Source of the DNA: Parus major
Lineage: Eukaryota; Chordata; Aves; Passeriformes; Paridae
Length of the DNA: 64,000 bases
Assembly: GCF_001522545.3 (NCBI RefSeq)
Contig: NC_031769.1
Span: forward strand, 149,745,198 to 149,809,197
Direction: 5' to 3'
A program made the position numbers and the translations under genes. Position 1 is the first letter of the stretch. Every line of letters begins with the position of its first letter. Positions 33,701 through 45,100 of this stretch are shown one piece after another. The notes below the pieces were generated by a model. The model had not been told where the DNA came from and did not search any database. It was given only the letters and a program-made list of their open reading frames with translations.

Positions 33701-36434
33701 ACTAAATTATCTTTTAGATTTATATTGAGGGGAAATGGAATTTTACCTATAGGATGTGCTGCTCCAAAGGGATAACAAGGCAAAAATTCCTACTTATCTC
33801 CTGCTCCCCTGGCATAATTTGGTATTTTTGGGTGGAAAAAGTGCTTTGTGTTGCACCAAGCCACCCTCGGTGCCTTGAGCCCAGGAGCTCTCCCAGGACA
33901 AACATTAGGAAACTCCAATTTTTATGTTCACATCCCAATCCCATGAGCTCTCCTTGCAGGTCAGGAGGCCAGAAGGAGCAGGAATGTTACTGCTACCAGA
34001 TATTTATGGATAAACAGGAAGATTTGGTAGTTCCTGATGTGCAGCAGTTGGTGGAACGCTCATTCCTGTCCTCAGATCTGAAGCTGGTGGAGGTGAGTCC
34101 AGTTTCCTTCTGCTTTCCTGCTTTTCTTGCTTCTCAAAATACCTGTGAGGCTTTGGATGTTTTATATCCAACTCTGAATTCAAGCACTTAGGAAAATGCC
34201 TCTGCTTTCTCTGTTTCCTTTTTTTCCTGTGAATAATGACAGCAAATTTAGAGAAAAATCTCTGGGATTTGGCTCTTGTGGCAGGGTGACTCCTTTCCCT
34301 TTTTTTTTTTTTTTCTTCCCCAGATCCCATCTTGCTTCATTATCCAAATGCCACGTTTTGGGAAGGAATATAAAATGTTCAGCAAAATCATCCCTTCCTT
34401 GGAGCTGGATATAACAGATCTGCTGCTGGACAGTGAGTGATGGACAGTGGGCTGTGAGCAACCAGCTCTGGGCTCTCTGAGCTGGGATTCTTCTTCCTTG
34501 AGTCCCAGTTTTGGCAGGACAAGCTGGATTTTAGGTGGGATCTGGAGGAGACACTCCCTCTGAGCTCCATTTCCCTGGCAGGTCCCAGGGAATGCTGCCT
34601 GTGTGGAGATGTTGCCACTCTGGAATGCTCGGAGTGTTTCAAGGACAAGGTGTTTGCAGCCAGGGGCCTGAAGCAGTTCTGCAGCTCCTGCTCCAGACAG
34701 GTATTCCATGGCTATTCCCAAAATCCACCTTGGAAGCTGTCAGCTCCCAAAATCCTCACATTTCCCTGGCTGTCCCTGCAGCTGTTCAGGTTGTGCATGG
34801 AGCAGCCCTTTCCTGAGGGTCATTCCCACCAGGAGCCAGAGGTTGTGAACCCTCTGCTTACACAGAGCCTAAATAATAATGGAATCATAGAAAAACATGG
34901 ATGGAACAGGACCTTGAAGCTCATTCCAGTTCCACACCCTGGATGCTGCTCACTATCCCAGGTTGCTCCAGGGTCGGTCCTACCTGGCCTTGGACAATTC
35001 CAGGGATAGAACATTCACAGCTTCCCTGGACAACCTGTTCCATAAATAAGGTGTAACCCTGCAGGAGCTGAGTGCTTATCACTCCCTGCTGCCTCTCCAT
35101 GAGCATTCCCACAATTCCTGCCTCTTGGAGGGTGACACGCTCCCATTTCAGCCTCCTGCTGCCAGGCTGTTCCCACAACTCCCAGGCAAGCAGGGAGCAC
35201 AGGAATCAAATCAGCAGGGAATAAACTGGGAATCTCTGCCCCCTCTTCCTGGCAAGTCAGGGCCAGTTCTGCCAATGCCACCCTTTCCCCTCTCCTCAGG
35301 TTCACTCCCATCGCTGCCGCAAAGCGCACAAGCCCAGGAGGCTGCACATTCCAGAGGAATTCCAGAGCTGGAGCGCCCGGGGCTGCCAGCAGGTCCCACG
35401 GGAGAAGCTGGAGCTGTTTGCAGTGCTCTGCATCGAGACCAGTCACTACGTGTCCTTCGTGAAATACGGCCCTGGGAACCAGCACTGGATGTTCTTCGAC
35501 AGCATGGCCGATCGGCACGGTGAGGGAGTGGGAGTGGGATGTGGGAGCGGGATGTGGGAAGCTGCCAGGGGCTGCTCAGTCCATCTTTTCCTGTCAAGTT
35601 CCTCTGCTTAAGCTTTCTCTGGATTTGGCTTTCCATTAATTAGATTCCAGAGGGGCCAAGCCAAGCAGGTGGGAGTTTTTCCAGGTGCTTCCAGCTTCTG
35701 GTTGTGGTCAAACAAGGGATTTGGGATCCTATCCCAGCTGACTCAGCTTGAGGGCAGAGATTTCTCTCCTGTCCTTCCCCACTGTGCTTTTATCACAGAA
35801 TCATGGAATGGTTTGGGTTGGAAGAGACCTTAAAACTCATCCAGTTCCAACCCCTGCCATGGACACCTTCCATTATCCCAGGTTGCCTCTAGCCCCATCC
35901 AAGCTGGCCTTGGACACTTCCAGGGATGGGGCAGCCACAGCTCTTCTGGGAATTCTGTTCCAGCTCCTCACCACCCTCACAAGGAAGAATTCATTCCCAA
36001 TATCCTAGCTATCCCTGCCCTCTGGCAGTGGGAAGCTCCATATCTTTTCCAAAATCCTTCTCCAGCTCTCCTGGAGCCCCTTTAGATTGAATGGTCTCCC
36101 CTCATCCAGCCTCTTCCAGTGCTTTTGGCCTCTACATCTCCCAGCTAAGGCTCTGCATGACTCTTGAGTGTGCTGGGATCTGCTGGAGCTGTAGGAACTC
36201 ATCCCTTTGGGATCTGGTTTGGGATTTTGCTCCTCCTTTTCCACCTTAGGTAGCGAAAACGGCTTCAACATTCCCACGGTGACGCTGTGCCCGGAAGTTG
36301 CCAAATACCTGGACTTGCCCCTGGCTGTGCTGGCCCTGGAGCAGCCTCGGGACATGGATGGGGTGGTCAAACGCCTCTTCTGTGACGCCTACATGTACCT
36401 GTACCAGAGCAGGAAAATGGCACTTTACAAGTGA
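27791..36434 (+). CDS. CYLDL: CYLD-like ubiquitin hydrolase (14 coding exons, 786 aa)
   Basis: Deubiquitinase of the CYLD branch of the USP family; CYLD removes K63- and M1-linked chains in NF-kappaB signalling. Exons: 27791-28246, 28328-28612, 28821-28890, 29534-29754, 30280-30433, 30773-30911, 31524-31634, 32053-32144, 32885-32951, 33960-34092, 34324-34432, 34582-34700, 35300-35519, 36250-36434 (2361 nt). CAP-Gly-like modules lie at about 110-195, 215-265 (degenerate) and 310-385. The USP domain has Cys434 in GHCNSCYMD, His701 in ETSHYVSF and Asp719 in FFDSMADR. A Cys/His zinc module at about 615-665 resembles CYLD's B-box. The C-terminus ends in MALYK. Human CYLD is 956 aa; the missing residues are mostly the linker between CAP-Gly 2 and 3 that carries the TRAF2-binding site. 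Divergence indicates a paralog of CYLD, not CYLD itself. The ATG at 27791 lies 11 bases into exon 2. Confidence 0.93.
29830..30245 (+). mobile_element. CR1 LINE 3' fragment, CYLD-like intron
   Basis: Forward CR1 of a different subfamily from the 2255 copy. It has GGCTCATCCTGGAGAAAAGG, CTCCAACTGCTCCAGTGGGT and GATGGGGTTGTCCAGCCCTA, ending TCTTTTCCAACCATAATTCC. Confidence 0.8.
31745..32025 (+). mobile_element. CR1 LINE 3' fragment, CYLD-like intron
   Basis: Forward CR1 tail with GGAATGGAATTCCCAGAGAA and a terminal CAGCCATTCCATGATTTCC. It ends about 30 bases before the next exon and so partly abuts its acceptor region. Confidence 0.85.
32320..32655 (+). mobile_element. CR1 LINE 3' fragment, CYLD-like intron
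   Basis: Forward CR1 tail beginning at CAGAGCCCCTTCCAGTGCCT, with the usual blocks through GCTTGGAGCAACCTGGGATA. Confidence 0.88.
34870..35095 (-). mobile_element. CR1 LINE 3' fragment, CYLD-like intron
   Basis: Reverse CR1 tail (AATGGAATCATAGAAAAACA, then CTATCCCAGGTTGCTCCAGG). Confidence 0.8.
35795..36180 (-). mobile_element. CR1 LINE 3' fragment in last CYLD-like intron
   Basis: Reverse CR1 tail with a near-consensus terminus (CAGAATCATGGAATGGTTTG GGTTGG), followed by CCAACCCCTGCCATGGACAC. It ends about 70 bases before the terminal coding exon. Confidence 0.9.
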
Positions 36435-37290
36435 CACCACCCCGGGCCGATGTCACAGAGCCACGTCAGGAATGCTTGGATCATCCCAGAAGGTGGAAGT
36501 AGCTGAGACTGGATGCTCTGAGCTGCCTCTTCTCACTTCTCTTGTTGTCAAATTATCCAAGTCAGGCTGGGTTTGTTAAATCCTGGCTTTATCCAGTGGT
36601 AGTTGGTCCTTGGGCACAGCTGGACTGGGACTTATTGGTGCTCAAATTCATTCCCGTTCGCCACATTCCACAATTCTCCCTCTCTGGGTACTCTGCAGCT
36701 GGAGCGTCCCCACATCCTTGTTTCCCTGCCATCCCTTCCCTCCAAAGCTGGGGAGCAGCAGGAATCAAAACCCAAGGAATTACCCACAGGTTTACCAGGA
36801 AACCACAGCCTTTTCTAAAACATCCTCACCTGGATTTGTGGAACAAGGAAAATGAGGTCAGGATCCATTTTCCTCACCTGTGTCCCTCAATTCCCTGCAC
36901 TTCCCTTTTCCAGCAGTAACTGCCACTTTTACCCACCGTGCCTTATATCCAGTCGTGGATATCCTGAGCTGAAGCTATGCTTTAAAAATAGGTATTTTTC
37001 CAGGAATGAAACTGGAAGGAGGATGGAAGTTGAGCAACATCTGGGCTTCTGCTGCTTCCTCTTTTTTGGCAAAATCTGCCCAGGATTCAGTGTTCCAACC
37101 TCACTTTTAGCACTTTCTGTCCCATCTTTGCACCCACCTCGAAGTTCTAGAGTCAAATACCAGAATTCCAAGGGCAAAAATGGAAAAAAAAAAAATGAGC
37201 ACTCTGGGATTTTCTGCAGGAAGGTTTAGGGTTTGGGTGGAACTTGTTTTCCCTAAGTTAAATAAATTTGTAAACTTGGGGGCTCTCTGC
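36435..37290 (+). other. 3' UTR of CYLD-like gene with poly(A) signal
   Basis: Follows the TGA at 36432-36434. An AATAAA hexamer at 37261-37266 is the first good poly(A) signal, suggesting a 3' UTR of about 0.85 kb. Confidence 0.6.
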
Positions 37291-37494
37291 TATAAAGTGG
37301 GAAGTTGTACTGGAGTCACTGGGATGCCCAAATTCCAGAAAAAACCTCAAGGAAAGCATCCAGGAGTTCCAGATGTGCAGGTTTAACCCCGTTCCTGCTC
37401 TTTTCCCCCATCTTTAATGCAGAGTGGAGTAATTTTAATACAGCCTGGAGCTTACCATTGGTCCTGGTGGCTTGGGATGTTTGGTTTGGAATCT

Positions 37495-37745
37495 TTCTGG
37501 TATTCCAGGTGTTGCCAGCAGGTCCTGGAGGGATTCTTTATCACTGCTCAGCTCTGGTATGTCACACCTGGAATACTGGGTCCAGTTTGGAGCTCCCCAG
37601 TACAAGAGAGTTCAAAATCCAAGGAAAAACCACAGAGATGATGAAGGGACTGGAGCATCTCCTATGAGGAGAGGCTGAGGGAGCTGGAATTGCCCAGCCT
37701 GGAGAAGAAAAGGCTCAGGCAATCTCCTCAGTATCCATAAATAGC
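37495..37745 (+). mobile_element. CR1 LINE fragment (more 5' portion)
   Basis: Contains CR1 sequence from further inside the element: ACTGGGTCCAGTTTGGAGCT, GGGACTGGAGCATCTCCTAT and GAGAGGCTGAGGGAGCTGGA. It lies between the CYLD-like and NAPRT genes. Confidence 0.75.
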
Positions 37746-38330
37746 TGAGGAGAAAATGTGAAGACACCCAGGAGCTTCTCTGCCCACCAAAATGGTTCCT
37801 TAACATCAGGAATTGCATCTTATCCATGAGGATGACAAATGCTGGCACAGGTCACTCTCCTTAATTCCTCCTCTCCCAAAAACTCAGGAAAATCTCTACT
37901 CAGGTACAATGGACTCCTTATCTTTGGTGCTTTGCTTAAAAAAGAATCTAATTTATAACAAACTGATCCTGGATTTCCTGGAGTTTTTTTCCTTTCTTAA
38001 AATGGGATACAATGCTGTTGGAATTCCCAGAAATCCGGGACCATCAGGCCATGCTTCGTTAAGCTCTTAATTGTTTTCTTCCCTGTAATTTCTGCCAAGA
38101 TCCAAACCATGGAGAGGAGGGTGGACAGAAAAGCTACAGGTTTGATCCCTGGGGATTTCCCTCTCACCTTCCCATTCCCAATGGAGCTCCAAAGGGTTTT
38201 TCACTGGAATTAGGGTCAGAGCCATGGTGAGAAAAGGCCTTTATTTTAAATTTTTTGCTTAGTCTGAAGCTCAGTGTGGGTTAGAGCCATGTTTCCTGTG
38301 GGAACAGGGGTTAGAGAGTGCAGGTGGCAA

Positions 38331-38410
38331 CCTGGAGCTGGGATCAGCCTGGAGCTGGGATCAGCCTGGAGCTGGGATCAACCTGGAGCTGGGATCAGCC
38401 TGGAGCTGGC
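38331..38410. repeat. 17-bp tandem repeat
   Basis: CCTGGAGCTGGGATCAG is repeated about 4.5 times with one substitution. The surrounding 37746-38330 and 38411-38585 hold no recognised gene. A TTTATT at 38240-38245 is a possible distant - strand poly(A) signal for NAPRT. Confidence 0.9.
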
Positions 38411-38589
38411 CTCCACATCCCAGGGAATTCAGCCAGACTGGAAAGAGCTGGAATGTTGCCACAGAGATGAAGCTTAGAATTGCCAAAGAGTGTCTGCCCT
38501 GGGTATCCCATGGGTGTACTGTGTCACCTTTTTGGTGGCACGCCCAGACTTTGTCCTAGTGCCACCAAGGAGCTTCAGGATGGAGAGCC

Positions 38590-38900
38590 ACCACAGAGGT
38601 CACAGGGCTGGCAGGGCCACCACAGAGGGCACAGGGCTGGCAGGGCCACTAAGGAAGGCACAGGAGTGGCAGGGCCACCACAGAGGTCACAGGGCTGGCA
38701 GGGCCACCACAGAGGGCACAGGGCTGGCAGGGCCACTAAGGAAGGCACAGGAGTGGCAGGGCCACCATAGAGGTCACAGGGCTGGCAGGGCCACCAAGGA
38801 AGACACAGGAGTGGCAGGGCCACCAAGATAAGGCACAAGGCTGGCAGGGCCACCAAGATAAGGCACAAGGCTGGCAGGGCCACCAAGCTGGGCACAGGAC
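38590..38900. repeat. Approximately 30-bp minisatellite with a ~90-bp higher-order unit
   Basis: About ten units of GGCTGGCAGGGCCACCACAGA followed by GGTCACA or GGGCACA. The ordered variants (ACAGAGGT, ACAGAGGG, TAAGGAAG) recur as triplets, giving a 90-bp higher-order repeat. It lies about 200 bases downstream of the NAPRT stop codon and may be in its 3' UTR. Confidence 0.92.
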
Positions 38901-39115
38901 TGTCATTTCCAGGGGATGCAGGGACAGCTGTGCCTTCCCCATCCCTGTGTTCTCAGCTTCCCTACTGGGACCCCAGGGCACTCTCGCAGTTCCTGCAGGT
39001 TCCTCGGGTTAGCACCAGGCAGCAGAAAGGTCTAAATTAGCTGTTAATTTCTAACGAGGCACCTGGGCTTCCCAAAAAAGCGCAGAGCAGGAGCTGGGGA
39101 TGAGCAGGGACCCCC

Positions 39116-42100
39116 TCAGTGGCTGCCCTGACGCAGCTCCAGGAAGAGCCGGTGCAGCCGTTCCGTCACGGCCACCTGGGAATGGGAACAGCAGCAGTCA
39201 GGGAACAGCTCTGTGGTGGCTTTGCTCAGGCCACCAAATCCAGTGGCATTCCCAGATGTGTGCCAGCAGGAACATGTGGGAAGTGCTGGACATACCGGGT
39301 AGGACTGAGGCTCGTGGAGCCGGCGGTGAGCGGGGCTGAGCAGGTTGAGGGACACCTGGGCATGGGTCCTCACCTCGGGCAGGCTGGGAAGGGGCTCACA
39401 CACCTGCAGGGATGGAGATCCATGTAGGAAGCCACCAGCCAGCACCAATCCCAACGAGCCACCACATCCGGGTTGACACCAGAGTTGTTGGCACATCTCA
39501 GAAGCCACCACCGCCCTTGATCCATCCCCCAGCATGGAAGAGGAGACCTCCCAGGACATGGGACCACCCCTGACCTGGCCATCCCTGAAGTAGGTGCGAA
39601 GGAGGGGCTCCACGGTGGTGGGAATGACCTTGGTGGTTTCCTCAAGCTGCCCCAGAAGACGGATCCCCAGCTCCTGCCCCGCACTGGGCGATGGCTCCTC
39701 TTCCAGGGCCATGAGGTCCATGAAGGGGTGACCTGCCAGGAGGACAGCAGGGAGAGAGTTACGGAGCAGGAGATTACCCCAGGACTCTGGGAAGGGTCTC
39801 CAGACTCACCAGCAGCGTCATAGAGCCGATACATCGTCTTCAACCCTGGGATCGTCATCTTCTCCTCATCCTCCGTGAGCTTCAGGCACGGGGAACCATT
39901 GACCTCCACCAGCTGTGGAAAAAGGGAAGGGAAGGGAAGCTGTGACCCCTCTGGGGAGGCCACTGATGCAAATCAGCTGAAAAAAAGACAATTAAAAAAC
40001 CCTAAAACCACTCCAAAGTTGGGCATTCTGCCTCCTCCTGCCTGTGAAGAACTTGAGGCTTCTGGTGGGCAAAGAATTGGCCATGACCCAACACCGGCAC
40101 CCAGAACTTCCCCATGTCCTGGGATGATCCCACAGCATGGGCAGCAGGAGAGGGAGGACTTCTGCCCCTCAGCTCCACTCAGGTGAGACCCCACCTGCAG
40201 AGCTGCTGCAGCCCTGGGGTTCAACATCAGGAGGATGTGGAGCTGCTGGAGAAGGTCCAGAGGAGGCCATGGAGATGCTCCAAGGGCTGGAGCCCCTCTG
40301 CTCTGCAGCCAGGCTGGGAGAGCTGGGAATGTCCAGCCTGGAAAAGGCTCCATGGAGACCTCAGAGCCCCTTCCAGTGCCTAAAGGGTCTCCAGGAGACC
40401 TAGAGAGAGACTTTGGCACAAGGGATGGAGGGACAGGACACAGGGAATGGCTTCCCACTGCCAGAGGGCAGGGACAGATGGGATATTGAGGTACTGGAAT
40501 GGAATTCCCAGAGTAGCTGTGGCTGCCCCTGGATCCCTGGAAGTGTCCAAGGTGGGGCTTGTAGCAGCCTGGGATAGTGGAAGGTGTCCCTGCTCATGGT
40601 GGTGGAGGACCTTCAAAAATCCCTTCCAAGGCAAATTCTTTTGTGACTCCAGTGGGGCTGGATGGCCATAGAGCGGGCGTGGATCGCCTGGAAGTGGCTC
40701 AGCAAGGATTGAGATATTTGGGATTTAGGCTGCCACCTGTACCTTGTAGACACAGCCCAGCGATGGCTGCAGGGGACACGTCACCAGGTTGGTCCCAATG
40801 CCGATCATGTCGATCTCGCTCCCCTGAGGCCGCAGAGAAGATGGAGACCATCAACATCCCATCCCTGCCAGCACCAGGGACAGCCCAGGTGACGTCCCAG
40901 CCCTGCCAGCAGGTTCCTCACCTCCTTCCTGAACTCCTCCAGGCTCTGCTCGCTGATGTCGTTGCTGACGGCGATGGGGATGGTTGCAAACCAGGGCACC
41001 TGGAAGCTGGAAGGAGCAGGATTTGGGAGGATCCATGGATCAGCCCACAACACCCAGAGCCATGAGGGCTCCCAAATCCTGGCAGGATGAGGGGCTGGGT
41101 GCAGGTGAAGATGACGGGGATCAGTGACATCCATCCCAGGGCTGGCGTGGGACTCACTGAGCTCCGCAGGCTCGGAACACTCGCCGGATTTCCTTGGATT
41201 GTTGGGCCAGGTCCCCGCTGTCCAGGCGCACTCCAATGGCCTGGTATCCCAGCTGGTGCAGTGCCAAGGCCACCGCACAGAAATTGGGCAAACCACTCCT
41301 GGCATGGGCAAGGAAAGCGTTAATGACAAGTGGGACACGGATCCAGGCTGGATCCAGCAGCGTTTCCAAGCCCTGCACCAGCCAGCATTCCTGCTCCAAG
41401 GCCACCAATGAGGGACACATCCATCCCCTGTGTCATGGTGGCAAAGTCCTGGTGTCCTCACCTCCTGACACAATAGGTGTCCAGCAATCCCTGGAAGTCA
41501 CACGGGAAGGTGACAGCATAGGACACGAAGGCGGCCAGCTCGCCCTGGTTGGCCTTGCCCGGAGGAGTCTGGAGCAGGTCACAAACCCGCTGCAGCCAGG
41601 ACACGGCCAGGCCCACGAGATCCACGGGATCTCCTCCAGCCCGAGGCAGCAGCTCCTGCCAGGGGAACATGGGATTTGCACAGCCTGTGGCATTATCCAA
41701 GGTGCCAGGAGTGTGGGAACAGGTGGAGTGTTCCATTCCACATCCATCCCACTCCAATCCCTGTCTGCATCCCCATCTCATCCCACATGCCATTCCCCAC
41801 CCCTATCCACATCCTCATTCCCATCTCCATCCCACCTAACCCCCATTCCCACCACATCCCTATCCCCATCTCCTCCCACCCCTAACTCCATACAAACCCC
41901 ATCCCACTTCCCTCTGCCCATCCCTATCCCCATCCCAATCATGCCCATATCCCATCTCCCTCCACATCCCATCCCCAACCCCATCCAATCCCCAGCTCTA
42001 TCCCATTCCCATCTCCATTCCTATCCCCCTCTACATCTCCACCCCCATGAGTTCCCTATCTCACCCCCATCCCACCCTCACCTACACTCCCATCCCAATC

Positions 42101-45100
42101 CTCATCCCACCCCCATCCAATATTCATTCCCATTCCCATTCCCTTCCCTTCCCATCCCATCCCCATCCAATCTCATTCCCATCCCATCCTATTCCTACTC
42201 CCATTCCCATCCCATCCTATTCCCATTCCCATTCCCATCCCATCCCAGGCACCACTCACCCGTGGCTGCACCTCCCCATCTCCATTCCTATCCCCCTCTA
42301 CATCTCCACCCCCATGAGATCCCTATCTCACCTCCATCCCACCCTTACCTGCACTCCCATCCCTATCCTCATCCCTCCCCCATCCAATATTCATCCCCAT
42401 CCCCATTCCCTTCCCTTCCCATCCCCAACCCCATCCAATCCCCAGCTCTATCCCATTCCCATCTCCACTCCTATCCCCCTCTACATCTCCACCCCCATGA
42501 GATCCCTATCTCACCCCCATCCCACCCTCACCTGCACTCCCATCCCTATCCTCATCCCACCCCCATCCAATATTCATTCCCATTCCCTTCCCTTCCCATC
42601 CCATCCCCATCCAATCTCACTCCCATCCCATCCTATTCCTACTCCCATTCCCATCCCATCCTATTCCCATTCCCATTCCCATCCCAGGCACCGCTCACCC
42701 GTGGCTGCACCTCCTCCAGGCACCTGAAGGACATGATGAAGGAGTGGGCGATGGTGCCGCGCACGGGAATTCCATAGAGTTTTCCCGCCAGGATATTGCT
42801 GGTGCAGTCGAAGCCTGCGAGGAGGGACGGGGAGGACACCCAGGTGACGGCAGGGCCGCGGTGGCACCGGGTGCCGTGGGGTGGGACTCACCCCCAATGT
42901 AGGAATATTTGGATGCCGAGAGGGCTCCATCCGGCCCCTGCGCGCGGCGGAGCCCCATCTCCATGAGCTTCATGTCCGGGCCGGCGAGGAGACGGAATCT
43001 GGCAGCGTTGGTGGCCACCAGGCTGGGGGACAAAGGGGACAGGTCACACAGAGCCAGCACAGCCACGGGGAAGGGGCTCCAGGACCTGCCTTGACTCGGT
43101 GGACAGGGATGTGGTGGAGTTGACCAAGGGAATGTGGGGGACAGGGAGATCCTAAGGGTGACCTGTGGGGGACCAGAATATCTCTCAGGAGAACCTGGGG
43201 ACAGGGAGACCCTTCAGGGGACCACAGGGTGGGCTGGACATGGAAAGCCCTCAGGAAAACTTGGGGGGACACTGGGACACCCTCCAGTAGTTAAATTCAA
43301 CCAGAAGAATTCCAGCAGTTAAATTCCAGTAGGGGACTTGTGGGGTCATGGTACCCCCAGGACTGGGGTTTCCCAACCTCACATTTCTCTCCGGGTTGGG
43401 GGGTGCTGCACTCCCTTCCCTGCCCCTCTGCATCTTCCAGAGGCTTTGGGATCATCACCCCAAAATACCTGGCATAGTTGACCAGGCACAGCAAGGTGGT
43501 CTCCAGCAGCTGCACCACCAGGAGCGGCCCCTTCACCTGCAGGAACGGCACCTGCGGGAACAGCGGTGACATCCCGGTCTCCCAGGAGCAGGGAGGAACT
43601 GGGAAAGGCAGGAATGGGGGTCCAGGGGATCCCAGAGTTAAGGAAAAGGAAAGGCCTGGACCTGGAAGAGGTGGGATGGTCAGGAAAGGGGTTGTAGGGG
43701 GATGTTGGTGAAGGAAAAGGGGGTACAAGGGGATTCCAGTGCCAGGGAAGGGGTGCAGGGGGATTCTATTGCCCAGGAATGAGGGTCCAGATTGTCCCTG
43801 TACCTAGGATAGGGGTTCCAGAGGTTCCCAGTGTGAAGAAAAAGGGGATCACAGGGTGGGAACACCCAGGATGGCCAGGATGGGGGTTCAAGGGGTCCAC
43901 GGTGTTGAGGAAAGGGGGGAGGGGGTGTTGAGGGCTGGGAAGGCAGGAACGGGGATCCAGGGGCTCCCAGGGTCAGGGAAAAGGGAGGTGCTGGGAAAAG
44001 CAGGATTGGAGTTCCAGGGGATCCCAGGTTCAAGGAAAATGGGAGGTCTGGGAGAGGTAGGATGGTCAGGAAAGAAGATGGAGGAGGGTCCCACCCTGGC
44101 AAAGACGACGGAGCCCTCAGGAATGGCAGTGACGGTCACCTCGGAGGCGTCCAGGGTGGCCAGGTAGTCAAAGAAGGCGTCGTCTGTGGTGCTGGGCAGG
44201 ACAGAGCGCAGGTACGCGACATCTGCGGGGACAGCGCGGTGACACCGGGGACAAGGGACACAGGGGGAGGTGCGGGGGGAACACCGAGCCCCCCCATGGA
44301 CAGGCGGGTGACAGCACAGAGCGAGACAGGGTGGCCCAAGTCCCCTCTGAGGGACATCTGTGGATCTCTGGAGGGTGTCCCAGTGTCCCCCCACGTGTCC
44401 CTCAGGGTTCTTTGTGTCCACCCCTGCCCTGTGTCCCCTGAAGGTCCCCTGAGTCCCTCTGAGAGATGTCCCTGTCCCTTTATGAGTTGTCCTGATCCCT
44501 TGCAGTCCCCCAGGGGGTCCCCAGTCCCCCAGGTGCCTCTGATAAACATCCCTGTCCCCCTCAGGTCCTCTTGAGGGATTGCCCTGTCCTCCCCCTCTCC
44601 CATGGGAATTCCCATCCCCAGATCACTCTCAGAGATGTCTCTGTCCCCCTTAAGTCTCCCTGAAACGCCCCCAGACACCCCTGGATTCTGTCCCATCCCT
44701 TACAAGTCTCCTTGAGTTGCTCCCCCATCCTCCCCTCGGGGGGAATTTCCCCCCTTCCCTCGCACCGCTCCCCGCTGTCCCTTCCTCACCCTGTACCCTG
44801 TCCCCTGGAGTTGTTCCAAAGTCTCCCTGGGAAGGTTCCCTTCTTCTTCCTCTCCCGACAACGCTTCTCCCGTCCCTTCCTCATCCTCCCCTCCGTCCCG
44901 CCCTGCGCCCTGGAATTGTTCCCCCGTCCCTCCAAGTCCCTCTGGGACCGTCCCCTCGCCCACCACTCCTCCCTACAACTCTGTCTCTCCCCTCCTTGTC
45001 CCCCGCTGTCGCCACGCACCGGCAGCGGAGAAGCGGAAGGCTCGGAGCCCCCGCAGCCCCTCGGCCAGGCCGGCCCCGAGCGCGAAGGAGCCGCGGAAGG

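Noticed and set aside
33100..33780. Overlapping open frames in a CYLD-like intron resembling a possible extra exon
   Set aside because: The frame of the spliced CYLD-like protein is continuous without it, and no acceptor/donor pair gives recognisable CYLD sequence.
38590..38900. CRISPR-like spacing of repeats
   Set aside because: The units are contiguous with no unique spacers and lie in a vertebrate genome; it is a minisatellite.
41194..42777. A 527-codon Pro/Ser/His-rich open frame on the + strand
   Set aside because: Antisense to NAPRT exons and the C-rich intron repeat; an artefact of low complexity.
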